From Candidatus Poribacteria bacterium (GTDB taxonomy: Bacteria > Poribacteria > WGA-4E > WGA-3G), in contig JAPPCZ010000050.1 in assembly GCA_028824685.1 (NCBI GenBank), positions 1 to 41,779 on the forward strand: DNA of 41,779 nucleotides, in the 5' to 3' direction. Below, one piece after another: positions 25,096-33,470 of this stretch. The number at the start of each line of letters is the position of its first letter. Position 1 is the stretch's first letter. Both the position numbers and the translations under genes were made by a program. The notes beneath the pieces are model-generated. The model ran no database searches. It saw only the letters and a list, made by a program, of their open reading frames with translations, and was not told the origin of the DNA.

Positions 25096-25145
25096 TACTA
25101 CTTTTAAACACATATCCAACAGAATTATTTACACACCGTCTTCAA

Positions 25146-26366
25146 TTAAAATCCCATTAATCCACAACAGCGGCGACATACTGGCATCGGTCCGTCTGTG
25201 CTAATAGACTGACGGAATTTTATTGCTTTCTGATTATTCCACATATCAACAACCTTGTCGTCTTTGATGTTGCCGATGATGTAGTCATGGTAGTCTCTGC
25301 AAAGACTAACGTCGCCATTGCTATCAATTTCTAAAGTCATGAAAATGCTGACACACTGGTTGTAGCCAAAGGTTTGCTCATGGTCAGTATAGTAGCGTTG
25401 AATTTCACCTTTTGAATTTAGACGGGGCATCATCACGGGTGGGCATCGCTTCTGCTCTTCAGAGAGATTCTCCATCTCTTCAAACCGATCCAGAATTACA
25501 CCGTGATCAAAGTCGTGCCATGTGCCAATCCATCCATAATGCGTTTGCGGCTTGAACCCAAAACGTTTCTCAAAATCCTCCGTGTGTTCTTGGGCAGATT
25601 CAGCATCTATCCACCATGTCAAATAGAATATCTGTGCATCTGCATATTGGCTGGTGAACTTATAAAGGTCAACGACAACATCAATGTTATACATCGTGAC
25701 GCAGCTAAGCGGGATAATATAAGGAAAATTTTGGTTTCGCCTTTCTTTCTCTGCACTGAGGGTTTCCAATGCTGCCTTAACATCCTTGAAGTTGTCATAG
25801 TTTTCAGTAACACCGGGGCGCTGTGTATTGTGGATTTCTTCATTGGGTCCATCAACACTTAGATAGATAATTTTACATGTTTCCAAAATATCATCCGCGC
25901 GTCTTGCGATGTTAGTCGCGTTGCTAACAAGAGAGATGGGCATTCCTTTTTCTTTGATGTAGTGCATCAACTCAATGATACCCGGATATAGCATCGGTTC
26001 GCCACCCCAGATGTACCATACAGGTGACCAACCTGCATCAACAACTTGGTCAACGAGGCTTTTATATATTTCTACAGGCACTTCACGTTGTTTTAACTCT
26101 TTGAGCGATTTATCGAGTAGATACCCGTTATCTCCCCACTGCCCGCAGGAATGACAACGCAGATTACACATATCTGTAATTCGTAGACTCACTAACTGAA
26201 CATCATCGCCTTTACCATGCTTTGCACCAAACGGATGACGCAAATTAAATGATTCCTTAGCAAGTTGGTAGCGCATGAAATTGCGCGATGTACGCCAGTC
26301 TTCCGATATTGCGGTTGCAAGTTGGTTGACCAAAAATCGCGATGAAATTCGACTTCTTAATGCCAT
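25146..26366 (-). CDS. Radical SAM protein with SPASM-like C-terminal domain
   Basis: A 406-residue iron-sulfur enzyme. The radical SAM cluster motif CNLRCHSC uses C67, C71 and C74; GGEPMLYPGI is the SAM-binding GGEP block. The C-terminal region (SNGDVSLC, IGNI, VDMW, and a final VCRRCC) has the spacing of a SPASM/twitch cluster domain. Such proteins modify peptides, sugars or cofactors. No precursor peptide is visible nearby, although short ones are easily missed. GGAG lies six bases before the ATG. It follows msrB by 21 bp on the same strand, so it is likely cotranscribed; the functional link is unclear. Confidence 0.9.
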   Translation of the reverse strand: MALRSRISSRFLVNQLATAISEDWRTSRNFMRYQLAKESFNLRHPFGAKHGKGDDVQLVSLRITDMCNLRCHSCGQWGDNGYLLDKSLKELKQREVPVEIYKSLVDQVVDAGWSPVWYIWGGEPMLYPGIIELMHYIKEKGMPISLVSNATNIARRADDILETCKIIYLSVDGPNEEIHNTQRPGVTENYDNFKDVKAALETLSAEKERRNQNFPYIIPLSCVTMYNIDVVVDLYKFTSQYADAQIFYLTWWIDAESAQEHTEDFEKRFGFKPQTHYGWIGTWHDFDHGVILDRFEEMENLSEEQKRCPPVMMPRLNSKGEIQRYYTDHEQTFGYNQCVSIFMTLEIDSNGDVSLCRDYHDYIIGNIKDDKVVDMWNNQKAIKFRQSISTDGPMPVCRRCCGLMGF

Positions 26367-26387
26367 TAATACTCCTTTCCAAACTGA

Positions 26388-26801
26388 TTAGGATTCATCA
26401 TCTGACTGGACAAGCGTAAGTGCTGCCGAATTGAGACAGTAACGTTTGCCTGTTGGTTTGGGCCCATCATTAAAGACGTGTCCCAAATGTGCGTCGCAAC
26501 GGCTGCAAACGACTTCGGTACGTGGCATGAAAAAGATGCTGAAATCCGATTTTGTCTCAACAGAGTCAGAGGCAACAGGTTCCCAAAAACTGGGCCATCC
26601 TGTTCCAGAATCGTATTTAGTTTCAGAGGTAAAAAGTGGACTTCCACAGCAGATACAGTGATAAGTGCCTTGCTCTTTGCAATCGTGATATTTACCTGTA
26701 AAAGCGCGTTCAGTCCCTTTTTTTCGGGTTACTTTAAATTCTTCAGGTGAAAGTTGCTCTTTCCACTCTTGGTCTGATTTCGTTATTTTTTCTACACCCA
26801 T
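26388..26801 (-). CDS. msrB: Peptide-methionine (R)-S-oxide reductase
   Basis: A 137-residue repair enzyme that reduces R-methionine sulfoxide. The start at 26801 is chosen for AGGAG six bases upstream; a 19-residue N-terminal extension (from 26858) has no ribosome site. Zinc is held by C49-x-x-C52 (CICC) and C99-x-x-C102 (CSRC). Substrate-binding SGTGWPSFW and the catalytic cysteine C122 in RYCLNSAAL are present, as is HLGHVF. There is no MsrA domain or signal peptide, so it is probably cytoplasmic. It leads a two-gene operon with the radical SAM gene. Confidence 0.96.
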   Translation of the reverse strand: MGVEKITKSDQEWKEQLSPEEFKVTRKKGTERAFTGKYHDCKEQGTYHCICCGSPLFTSETKYDSGTGWPSFWEPVASDSVETKSDFSIFFMPRTEVVCSRCDAHLGHVFNDGPKPTGKRYCLNSAALTLVQSDDES

Positions 26802-26897
26802 TTTTCGCTCCTTAAATTTCTTGATGTATACTATCACATATTTTGGCAAAAAATGCAAGAATGTTTTATAGTTCTAAATTTATAGGTATTAGTAATA

Positions 26898-26996
26898 GTC
26901 GGGAATCCAAATCAAGAAATCAACGGTATGAACGCCTGTAGGCGTTCCCCGGGTATGGATGCCTTTTGGCATTCCCCGGAGTTTCCTCCTACAATG
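26898..26996. repeat. TCGGAG-family repeat split by a GAATGCC-family double palindrome
   Basis: The left part GTCGGGAATC (26898-26907) and right part CGGAGTTTCCTCCTAC plus AATG (26977-26996) together make one unit like that at 21267. Between them lie about 69 bp containing AAATCAACGGTAT and two palindromes, GAACGCC-TGTA-GGCGTTC (26930-26947) and GATGCC-TTTT-GGCATTC (26958-26974), which belong to the family at 6056. Confidence 0.7.
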
Positions 26997-27034
26997 ATGC
27001 TTTATAAGAGTTAGATGGATAAAACTGCTGATAC

Positions 27035-28237
27035 CTAATTTTGATCCTTTACGCGTCCTAATACTCTGCATGTAGTGGCCGAGAGGATTTCATATCGGAC
27101 ACCACCCCAAACAATCTTTCGTTGAAATGCAGCGTACAAAGCGTTGATACCCGCAAGAAAAATGGAAAACGGTGCAGCGTATTTACTGATGCGGAGTGTG
27201 TCTTGGACTCTTGGCATATCGCGAAGCCACTGCGGAAGGTTTCGACAACAGAGCTGAAAACCGAGCACTTCCAAAAATGGTATGAAGGCAAGAGGCAGCA
27301 GCGCCTGTCGTGAAAAGATAAAAGGTATCGCACCAAAAACCAGCACTGCTTTCGGCAGAAAGAGAATCAAGCTACCGAACCACTGTGCCCATAAACCCAT
27401 GTGGCGTGTCATAATCATCTGTCGATTTGTAAATTCGAAAATCTGTCCCCATGTGCGGTTTGAGGTGCGAGTAACCGCAACGCAATCTGGAACAAAATGA
27501 ATTTTACGTTTAACGTCTCGTACCGCGCGAGTCGTGTTGAGATCTTCAATTGTGGCTTGTTCCCAACGTTTTAGTATCTGTCCTTTTTCAAGAAATTCGC
27601 GTCGAAAAGCATTAGAACCACCCCATACCATTGTGAGCCAGTGGTCACCTTGTAATGACATTTGAAAGTTGACCCATGTCGCTTCAACAAGCGATGGAAA
27701 GTTCCACGTTTGCGGAAAATAGAATCTACCGCCGACAGTCGCGCCGATTTTATTATCCTGAAGCGGTGTAACAAGTAGTCTGAGCCAATCCCTTTGAATT
27801 GCTACATCCGCGTCTACAAACGCAATAACCTCAACATCTTCAGGTAAGTTCTCTATTACTGTCATAAGGTTCTGAACTTTTTGTGAACGTGGTAGATTGT
27901 TATCAATGATGTTAGGTGCTAAAAGGACATCGGCATGCGAGATATTCTCTACAAGTTCTTGTAGATGTGGGTAAGAAACATCGTATCCTGAATCATCTTT
28001 TTCGTGGGTTACGAAGTAGATTTGAAAATCTCCTTCGTAATCCTGATCAAGTAGACTCTTTACATGCTCCGCTGTTTCGTCATCCCAACCGTAGTGAGGT
28101 GCGACAATAGCCACTTTTGGTGTATATGCGGGTCTCTCGGTCTTCCGTTCACGGCGCGTATAAAAAAAGGATTGACCAATCAATAACATCTCAAGGATGA
28201 AAAAAAAGTAAGTCGTTAGAATAATATATGTGTGCAT
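27035..28237 (-). CDS. Membrane-bound family-2 (GT21-like) glycosyltransferase
   Basis: A 400-residue protein from the ATG at 28237; the longer frame starts with TTG. It opens with a transmembrane helix (TYIILTTYFFFILEMLLIG). A GT-A domain follows: VAIVAPHYGWDDE, AFVDADVAI (DAD at 142-144), WGGSNAFRR, and ED at 231-232. The RTWGQIFEFTNRQ segment resembles the QxxRW region of ceramide glucosyltransferase-type enzymes. Two or three C-terminal hydrophobic segments anchor it again. It would add a sugar to a lipid or envelope polymer at the inner membrane. The donor and acceptor are unknown. It is flanked by repeat-bearing gaps on both sides. Confidence 0.85.
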   Translation of the reverse strand: MHTYIILTTYFFFILEMLLIGQSFFYTRRERKTERPAYTPKVAIVAPHYGWDDETAEHVKSLLDQDYEGDFQIYFVTHEKDDSGYDVSYPHLQELVENISHADVLLAPNIIDNNLPRSQKVQNLMTVIENLPEDVEVIAFVDADVAIQRDWLRLLVTPLQDNKIGATVGGRFYFPQTWNFPSLVEATWVNFQMSLQGDHWLTMVWGGSNAFRREFLEKGQILKRWEQATIEDLNTTRAVRDVKRKIHFVPDCVAVTRTSNRTWGQIFEFTNRQMIMTRHMGLWAQWFGSLILFLPKAVLVFGAIPFIFSRQALLPLAFIPFLEVLGFQLCCRNLPQWLRDMPRVQDTLRISKYAAPFSIFLAGINALYAAFQRKIVWGGVRYEILSATTCRVLGRVKDQN

Positions 28238-28393
28238 AACCTTCAATGTAAAACCGAAAAACAAACTTGTCAATATTAGCAAATACCTACAACTGCAGGT
28301 TTTTCTTTTCTCCTATCAATTACAATATATCGGGATTACTCCAGAGGAATTCAATTCTCCAGTAATTTCACATTTTATCACAAGTCTTTTATT

Positions 28394-28455
28394 GTAGGAG
28401 CGATCTCCGAATCGCGACCAAAACATTGGTGTCGGGAATTGGAGTTCCCTCCTAC
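28394..28455. repeat. Facing pair of TCGGAG-family hairpin repeats
   Basis: The left unit 28394-28418 (GTAGGAGCGATCTCC then GAATCGCGAC) is the inverted GCGAT variant; the right unit 28431-28455 (GTCGGGAATTGGAGTTCCC then TCCTAC) is the GGGAA variant. The order is reversed relative to 21267-21326. They lie in the 263-bp gap between the DUF4340 gene and the glycosyltransferase gene. Confidence 0.8.
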
Positions 28456-28500
28456 AATATAATTAATTGGGAGAAACTCAACAATTGAATGCCTCTGGGA

Positions 28501-30339
28501 TTACTCTTCTTCTGTTGCGCGGAGCCATTCAAGTTTCTTTTTAAGTTTTGGAATTACTTCTGCATTGAGCAGAAAAATTTGATTCGGTTTGTTTTGAAGT
28601 CTTCCATAGTGACGTCCAGATGCATCTATCTTACCGATTTGCAATATGAACACTTTCTGTACCCGCAATTCTACGGTAATTTGTATTTGCGGCAAATTGA
28701 AACCAGTTGTAGCGTTTGGTAATTGATTTTTTCCGCCGCCGAAAGGTTCACCTACAAATTCTTCTGCCTTTAAATCAATCAGTCCATAAAGCAGTGTATT
28801 AACTTCAGCATTGTTTGCATTTTCTTGAACGGGTGAAGTCAACCGCCAATTTGTCCCAAGACGTTGGCAGGTGAATTGAACACCATCATATTCCTGTGAA
28901 CCGTCATTATATTTTACAGTGACCTGAGTTGGATCATCAATACTAAATTTGAAAATTTGCTTATTTCGTAACCACGCGACACCTTTGGCTATCTTATTAA
29001 TCAAGTCCCTTTTCACGCGGGTGATCTGTTCTGAATTGTTGGCTTTGACATACACGGTGTTATCCTTAGTATAGTTGCCAATAAGTAGCACTGCCGGTTT
29101 TTCTTCACCTCGGATAGTGAATATAACTTGCATTTTGGGTTGGTCCAAACCGTACAAGGCGAGGTTCTTGGGAGAATCAGTAACAAACTCAACAGCCTCC
29201 AGTGAATCGACACCAAATAACAGGTTGCTAACCACTTGTGGGTCTGCCACTGTTTTTTCAGCATTCTGTAGTTGCCAGGTATCTTTATCCAGCTTAATAC
29301 CAACAACTTTCTGAGCGCCACGTCGGATTTCAAATTTCGTTGTATCTCCTCTCTGAAAATCAAGCACGCGTTTATCACGCAAGTCAAACATAGATTTGTT
29401 GAAAAGTTGGATAATGTCATCGGTAACGGTGTATATTCCGTCTTGATGAACAGATTTTACATAGACGTTTTGCTTATCCGGATCATTTTGATCTTCTGTG
29501 GAGGGCACTGCAGACCCGATATCAAGTCCATAGATTTTATTTCCATCTTTGAGTATGAATTGAATATGGGGTTTATCTAATCCGTATTTTTCTAATAGTG
29601 GCGTAACGTTTTCGCCATCCGCTTCAAAGGTAGACACCTGTAAGGCATGCAATTCCGATAATATGTATTCAATTTTATCCGTGTCAGCATTCACAGATAG
29701 TGGATGTGTCATCTTCCAGATGTCTCCTTCTTTTCGACAAGAAAACGCCTCTGGTTTCTGAAACTGAATTTCCGTAATTGTATCAGGATTAAACCGAATA
29801 ACCGATTTGTCTCGAATATCTGTTGGCGATTTTGAGAGGTCGTCAAGCGCACTGGATTCAATTAGGAAAATATGTGCTTCCGATTGTTCTTTAGTATAAA
29901 CAGCATAGTTTATCCCTTTTTTACCTATGAGAAAGATCTTTGGTGAACCTTCAGGGGCTTTCCATAGTTCAATTTTTATTGTGGGATTTTCTAACCCATA
30001 CTGGTCATATTCCGATACTTCAAGTGTCTGTCTAATCCGTTTGTTAACAAAATCATCTAACATTTCATTAACTTTCGCGTTATCGGCATGTGCCTCAAAC
30101 GGTGTTGTTAATTGCCACATGCCATCAGTATTTTTCACTACGGTTAATGTTTGATATGCATCATCTGCATAAGAAAGTCTAACTTTCTGAACCTCTTCGC
30201 GTGGTAGGTCGTAAGTCTCAAAGATTTTGGGTTTGTCGTCCTTTGAAGTATTCTCAGTGGGCTTATCAAAAAACAGAAAGTATGTTGCTGCAATTCCCCC
30301 CAATATAATTATTATGATGAAGGTTGTTCGGAAACTCAC
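28501..30339 (-). CDS. DUF4340 repeat protein, membrane-anchored partner of a Gld-type ABC system
   Basis: A 612-residue protein starting with GTG at 30339, whose GTGA overlaps the stop of the GldG-like gene by four bases and is preceded by GGAGG. One N-terminal transmembrane helix (TTFIIIIILGGIAATYFLFF) leads into three or four DUF4340 units, each with W-x-(L/M)-T-x-P and Y-G-L-(D/E)-x-P motifs (for example WQLTTPFEAHADN, YGLENP, YGLDKP, YGLDQP). DUF4340 proteins usually sit beside GldF/GldG genes. The bulk would lie on the outer face of the inner membrane. Its biochemical role is not known. It is the last gene of the operon. Confidence 0.88.
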   Translation of the reverse strand: MSFRTTFIIIIILGGIAATYFLFFDKPTENTSKDDKPKIFETYDLPREEVQKVRLSYADDAYQTLTVVKNTDGMWQLTTPFEAHADNAKVNEMLDDFVNKRIRQTLEVSEYDQYGLENPTIKIELWKAPEGSPKIFLIGKKGINYAVYTKEQSEAHIFLIESSALDDLSKSPTDIRDKSVIRFNPDTITEIQFQKPEAFSCRKEGDIWKMTHPLSVNADTDKIEYILSELHALQVSTFEADGENVTPLLEKYGLDKPHIQFILKDGNKIYGLDIGSAVPSTEDQNDPDKQNVYVKSVHQDGIYTVTDDIIQLFNKSMFDLRDKRVLDFQRGDTTKFEIRRGAQKVVGIKLDKDTWQLQNAEKTVADPQVVSNLLFGVDSLEAVEFVTDSPKNLALYGLDQPKMQVIFTIRGEEKPAVLLIGNYTKDNTVYVKANNSEQITRVKRDLINKIAKGVAWLRNKQIFKFSIDDPTQVTVKYNDGSQEYDGVQFTCQRLGTNWRLTSPVQENANNAEVNTLLYGLIDLKAEEFVGEPFGGGKNQLPNATTGFNLPQIQITVELRVQKVFILQIGKIDASGRHYGRLQNKPNQIFLLNAEVIPKLKKKLEWLRATEEE

Positions 30340-31949
30340 GCGGTTCCTCCTTCACGGCGACGCCACCACACAATCATTCCCGCAATAAATATAATTAGAG
30401 GGATGAGAAAAATGGATGTAATCTGGACAAGGCGTACTTGATGGTCATTCATTTCGCGTAAGTTCTGTGCACTGGGATCAGGAGGGGCGATAGCGATAAG
30501 GTCTTCATCTAAAGTAAGCCAATTGATAACGGAAGGAAGAAGGGGCGCATACGCAGGTATATCAGGATTACCGGTTGCAAAATGGGTATCTGTTGCAAAG
30601 TCCGAATCTCCAAATACAACAATACGGGTTGATGCTGATGCTTCTTTTCTTTCTGTGTTCTCATCAATTTTCTGGTCAACTGCCACAGCTATAGACACAG
30701 GTCCAGGAACATCTACTCCTGCAGTATAACCATTGCTACTAAATGTCCCTTCCGCCTCCCGTTCTGTCTCTGCCCAACTGATTCCTTTAGGACCTCTCGT
30801 TTTTGCTATCAGTTTAACGGTGAGATGGTTGGGTATATCATCCGAAGGTGTAACCGAACGACAAAAAATAAAGGGAATTTGTTCCTGAAAAAAATAACGG
30901 GTAATATCATGCGGTTCAAACTGCAAATGCAGTGCGTTATGACCACCTAACAAAAGGTAAAAATTTACTCGGTCATATACTAAATCATTCCCTATCTTCA
31001 CCCCCCATTTTTTCATAAGTTGAACAAGTCCATGATTAACATCTTCTGTAGAATTAAGGGAAGGATCAAGCAGCAAAAGAAGTTTTCCGTTTTTTGCTAA
31101 GTATTTTTCAATTGTATCTATTCCTTTTGGTCCTATAGGTTTTGTTGGACCAGCAACGACAAGAACGTCACAATCTTCTGGAATTTGGGGTGCCTTTAAT
31201 AGAGAATGCGAAAGCACTTCATAGTTTTGCTTCTCCAATTCCGTTCTTACCTGCCGATACCTATTATTCGTCGTGTCGCCAATCCCATGTTCACCATGAC
31301 CACTTAGGAAATAAACCTTTTTAGTTTTGTTTTGAATGATTTTGAGGAGTGCACTTGTAAATTTTTGTTCGTCAACAATCGTCACCTTTTCTACCCGATC
31401 CTTACTATCAAATACGATCGTTCCATCAAATTTCAAATCATACTTTTGGATAAGTGCAGTCTCAATGTTAGGATTTTTAAATGAAACGTTTATTAATTCA
31501 GATTCGTGTTGATACAATCCTAACCTATCCTTGGCGAGTTCTGCTAACTGTGGGATTTCATCGCTGAAAAACGCAATAATATCTACTTTTTTGTCAAGTG
31601 TTTTAATAATTTGCTTCGTTTGTTCAGAAAGCGAGTGGCGCCGTGATTCTGTTAAATCTACTCTTTTATCAAACCGCTGCGCTACAATAACGTTGACGAA
31701 AACCGCTATTCCAATAACACCAAGTATACTCAGCGCTACGTTTGTTCCATAACGAAGCTGCCTACTAACAAAGAAATGCACAAATTCTTTAAAGTGCAAG
31801 CGAGCAAAAATTGCAAGTGATATTAGGCAGAGAATCAAAAAAATCGTAAAAGCCAACCACGCTTTTAGGAACAGGCTTGCAATGGAGACAAAACAGAAAA
31901 TTAAGGTAAGAAAACCGAACAGAGGTCCTACAAAGTTTTTATCTGCCAT
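30336..31949 (-). CDS. GldG-like ABC-type auxiliary membrane protein
   Basis: A 537-residue protein with three N-terminal hydrophobic segments (about residues 8-28, 31-49, 70-91), a large extracytoplasmic domain, and a C-terminal helix (IFLIPLIIFIAGMIVWW) followed by RRREGG. The signature RVDLTESRRHSLSEQT right after the third segment is typical of GldG/IFT-like domains, as are YFLSGHGEHGI and LLLLLDPSLN. GGAG lies seven bases before the ATG. It starts 3 bp after the permease stop and overlaps the DUF4340 gene. The GldFG type is known from gliding bacteria but is widespread elsewhere with no proven role; gliding should not be assumed. Confidence 0.9.
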   Translation of the reverse strand: MADKNFVGPLFGFLTLIFCFVSIASLFLKAWLAFTIFLILCLISLAIFARLHFKEFVHFFVSRQLRYGTNVALSILGVIGIAVFVNVIVAQRFDKRVDLTESRRHSLSEQTKQIIKTLDKKVDIIAFFSDEIPQLAELAKDRLGLYQHESELINVSFKNPNIETALIQKYDLKFDGTIVFDSKDRVEKVTIVDEQKFTSALLKIIQNKTKKVYFLSGHGEHGIGDTTNNRYRQVRTELEKQNYEVLSHSLLKAPQIPEDCDVLVVAGPTKPIGPKGIDTIEKYLAKNGKLLLLLDPSLNSTEDVNHGLVQLMKKWGVKIGNDLVYDRVNFYLLLGGHNALHLQFEPHDITRYFFQEQIPFIFCRSVTPSDDIPNHLTVKLIAKTRGPKGISWAETEREAEGTFSSNGYTAGVDVPGPVSIAVAVDQKIDENTERKEASASTRIVVFGDSDFATDTHFATGNPDIPAYAPLLPSVINWLTLDEDLIAIAPPDPSAQNLREMNDHQVRLVQITSIFLIPLIIFIAGMIVWWRRREGGTA

Positions 31950-31952
31950 ATC

Positions 31953-32681
31953 TTATCTCCATTTTGATGACTCAATTGATTTGAACGTCGCAAAAAGACA
32001 AACACCAGTAAAACTCACGTAATAGACAATATTTTTTAACTGGATAATACCATGTGAAAAATCGCTATAGTGCTCATTAAATGATAAGTAGCTTAGAAGT
32101 TCCCCAATCGTTCCTGCCCGTGAAGAGAGTGCCCCAATTAACCATAAAATTAAAAAGAATGCAAAACTTGTAAGTGCAGCAACAATTTGATTCTTACTCA
32201 TTGAGGACATCAGTAAACCAAATGCAAGAAAACATGAACTGAGCAGGATAAGACCGAGGTAACCGCTCAGTATAACGCCGCTATCTAAGGGACCAAAACG
32301 CTGTGTCAAGAACGGAAAAAGCAGCGTCAATGCAAGCATAATGAGGAGTAATATCCAACTCGCAAAAAATTTACCTAAGACGACTTGTCCATCTGTAATC
32401 GATGAAGTAAGGAGAAGTTCAATTGTTCCAGACTTGCGTTCTTCAGCAAAGAGTTTCATCGTTAATACTGGGGTTAAAAAGAGGAGGATCGTAGCCATTT
32501 GCAGGAAGAGAGCCTGCATTGCATCAGCACCAGAACCGTTTCCGCTGCTGCTGGCTATAAGTAAATCAAGAAAAAAAAGAAACCCTGAAATTGCTGAAAA
32601 TACAATACAGACAAAATAGGCGATCGGTGAAACGAAATAAGTATAAAGTTCTTTCGTGCAAACTGCAAGTATGTTTCTCAT
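31953..32681 (-). CDS. ABC-2-type permease, GldF-like
   Basis: A 242-residue inner-membrane protein with six hydrophobic segments. It opens with AVCTKELYTYFVSPIAY, and the loop FAEERKSGTIELLLTSS is the hallmark of the GldF/ABC-2 family. It should form the channel of an ABC exporter or mechanotransducing complex with an ATPase and the GldG-like protein. In most genomes the ATPase gene (GldA/CcmA-like) directly precedes it; here that place is taken by the HemQ-like gene, 7 bp upstream. No ABC ATPase is in this cluster, the only one in the window being the ModC-like gene 27 kb away. Confidence 0.88.
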   Translation of the reverse strand: MRNILAVCTKELYTYFVSPIAYFVCIVFSAISGFLFFLDLLIASSSGNGSGADAMQALFLQMATILLFLTPVLTMKLFAEERKSGTIELLLTSSITDGQVVLGKFFASWILLLIMLALTLLFPFLTQRFGPLDSGVILSGYLGLILLSSCFLAFGLLMSSMSKNQIVAALTSFAFFLILWLIGALSSRAGTIGELLSYLSFNEHYSDFSHGIIQLKNIVYYVSFTGVCLFATFKSIESSKWR

Positions 32682-32688
32682 TTTCAGT

Positions 32689-33441
32689 TTATGTTTCAGG
32701 TAAATGCTTATTAAACTGCTTCAGGACTTTTCCAACAAAGAAGGGACCAAGCGATTCTATATACTTCGTTGTCTGTTCTGTTTTGCGCATATCCTGTATC
32801 AGTCGTGATAACGGATATAATTCTTGCCCCACCAAACCGATAACAAACTCGTTGTCATTTGTATCTAATCCGAAGCATGCTAAGCGGATGTCACTTGCGT
32901 AGCCTTCTGCGGCGTAACTTCTGCCGAGCATAGCGTGTTCCCCTAAAATTCTGCCACGATCGCGTGGTTCAAGTTGATAAAATTCCGATTTTCTGCGAAG
33001 GGGATACCAAATTGCCCAAGGAAAGTCTGGATTGAGAACATTTTTCCGAGGCTTGTTGATAAGCCACTCTTCCAAATTAGGTTCTCTACCACTTGAATAG
33101 GTTCGTCCGATCATTGTTATTTCGGGACGATAAATTAGGTTCAATGTCTCTTGTACATTTTGTAATAAGGAACGCGTTTCTGTAATTAACGTCGCTGGAT
33201 CTTCCGCCAGAAAAAGCACACCGATACCTGTGGGATGATTCAGATCGTCATACAATACTGCATTTAGACTACCCTTTTCAAGCATTTCAACTATAGATGT
33301 TGGGTCGTGGCACTCTTCAAAGACATGGAGTTGCAAGAACAACCGACGTTCGCTATATTGGGGTTCTCCATCAATAGGAGTTCCCATCTCACGAATGTCC
33401 AACGGTTCTGGTCGTGCAGGTTTCTCTGTTCTACTTTGCAT
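32689..33441 (-). CDS. hemQ: Chlorite dismutase-family heme protein, HemQ-like coproheme decarboxylase candidate
   Basis: A 250-residue ferredoxin-like-fold protein. The second half matches the family: AIWYPLRRKSEFYQL carries Y146, the position of the catalytic tyrosine of HemQ, and RILGEHAMLGRSYA carries H169, the expected heme-ligand histidine. MRKTEQTTKYIESLGPFFVG is the conserved last block. HemQ turns coproheme into heme b in the coproporphyrin-dependent pathway. True chlorite dismutases also belong here, but the tyrosine favours HemQ. There is no signal peptide. It lies 29 bp after the ClpX-like gene and 7 bp before the permease gene, so it is inside the operon. Confidence 0.78.
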   Translation of the reverse strand: MQSRTEKPARPEPLDIREMGTPIDGEPQYSERRLFLQLHVFEECHDPTSIVEMLEKGSLNAVLYDDLNHPTGIGVLFLAEDPATLITETRSLLQNVQETLNLIYRPEITMIGRTYSSGREPNLEEWLINKPRKNVLNPDFPWAIWYPLRRKSEFYQLEPRDRGRILGEHAMLGRSYAAEGYASDIRLACFGLDTNDNEFVIGLVGQELYPLSRLIQDMRKTEQTTKYIESLGPFFVGKVLKQFNKHLPET

Positions 33442-33470
33442 AATTTGATTATTCTACGGATTCCTTCCAT

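Noticed and set aside
28300..28320. Hairpin-plus-T-run near 28300 as a plus-strand terminator
   Set aside because: The stem is short with a mismatch and there is no plus-strand gene for it to end.
32689..33441. True chlorite dismutase
   Set aside because: Y146 at the HemQ catalytic position and the absence of a signal peptide favour a coproheme decarboxylase; this is a judgement from motifs only.
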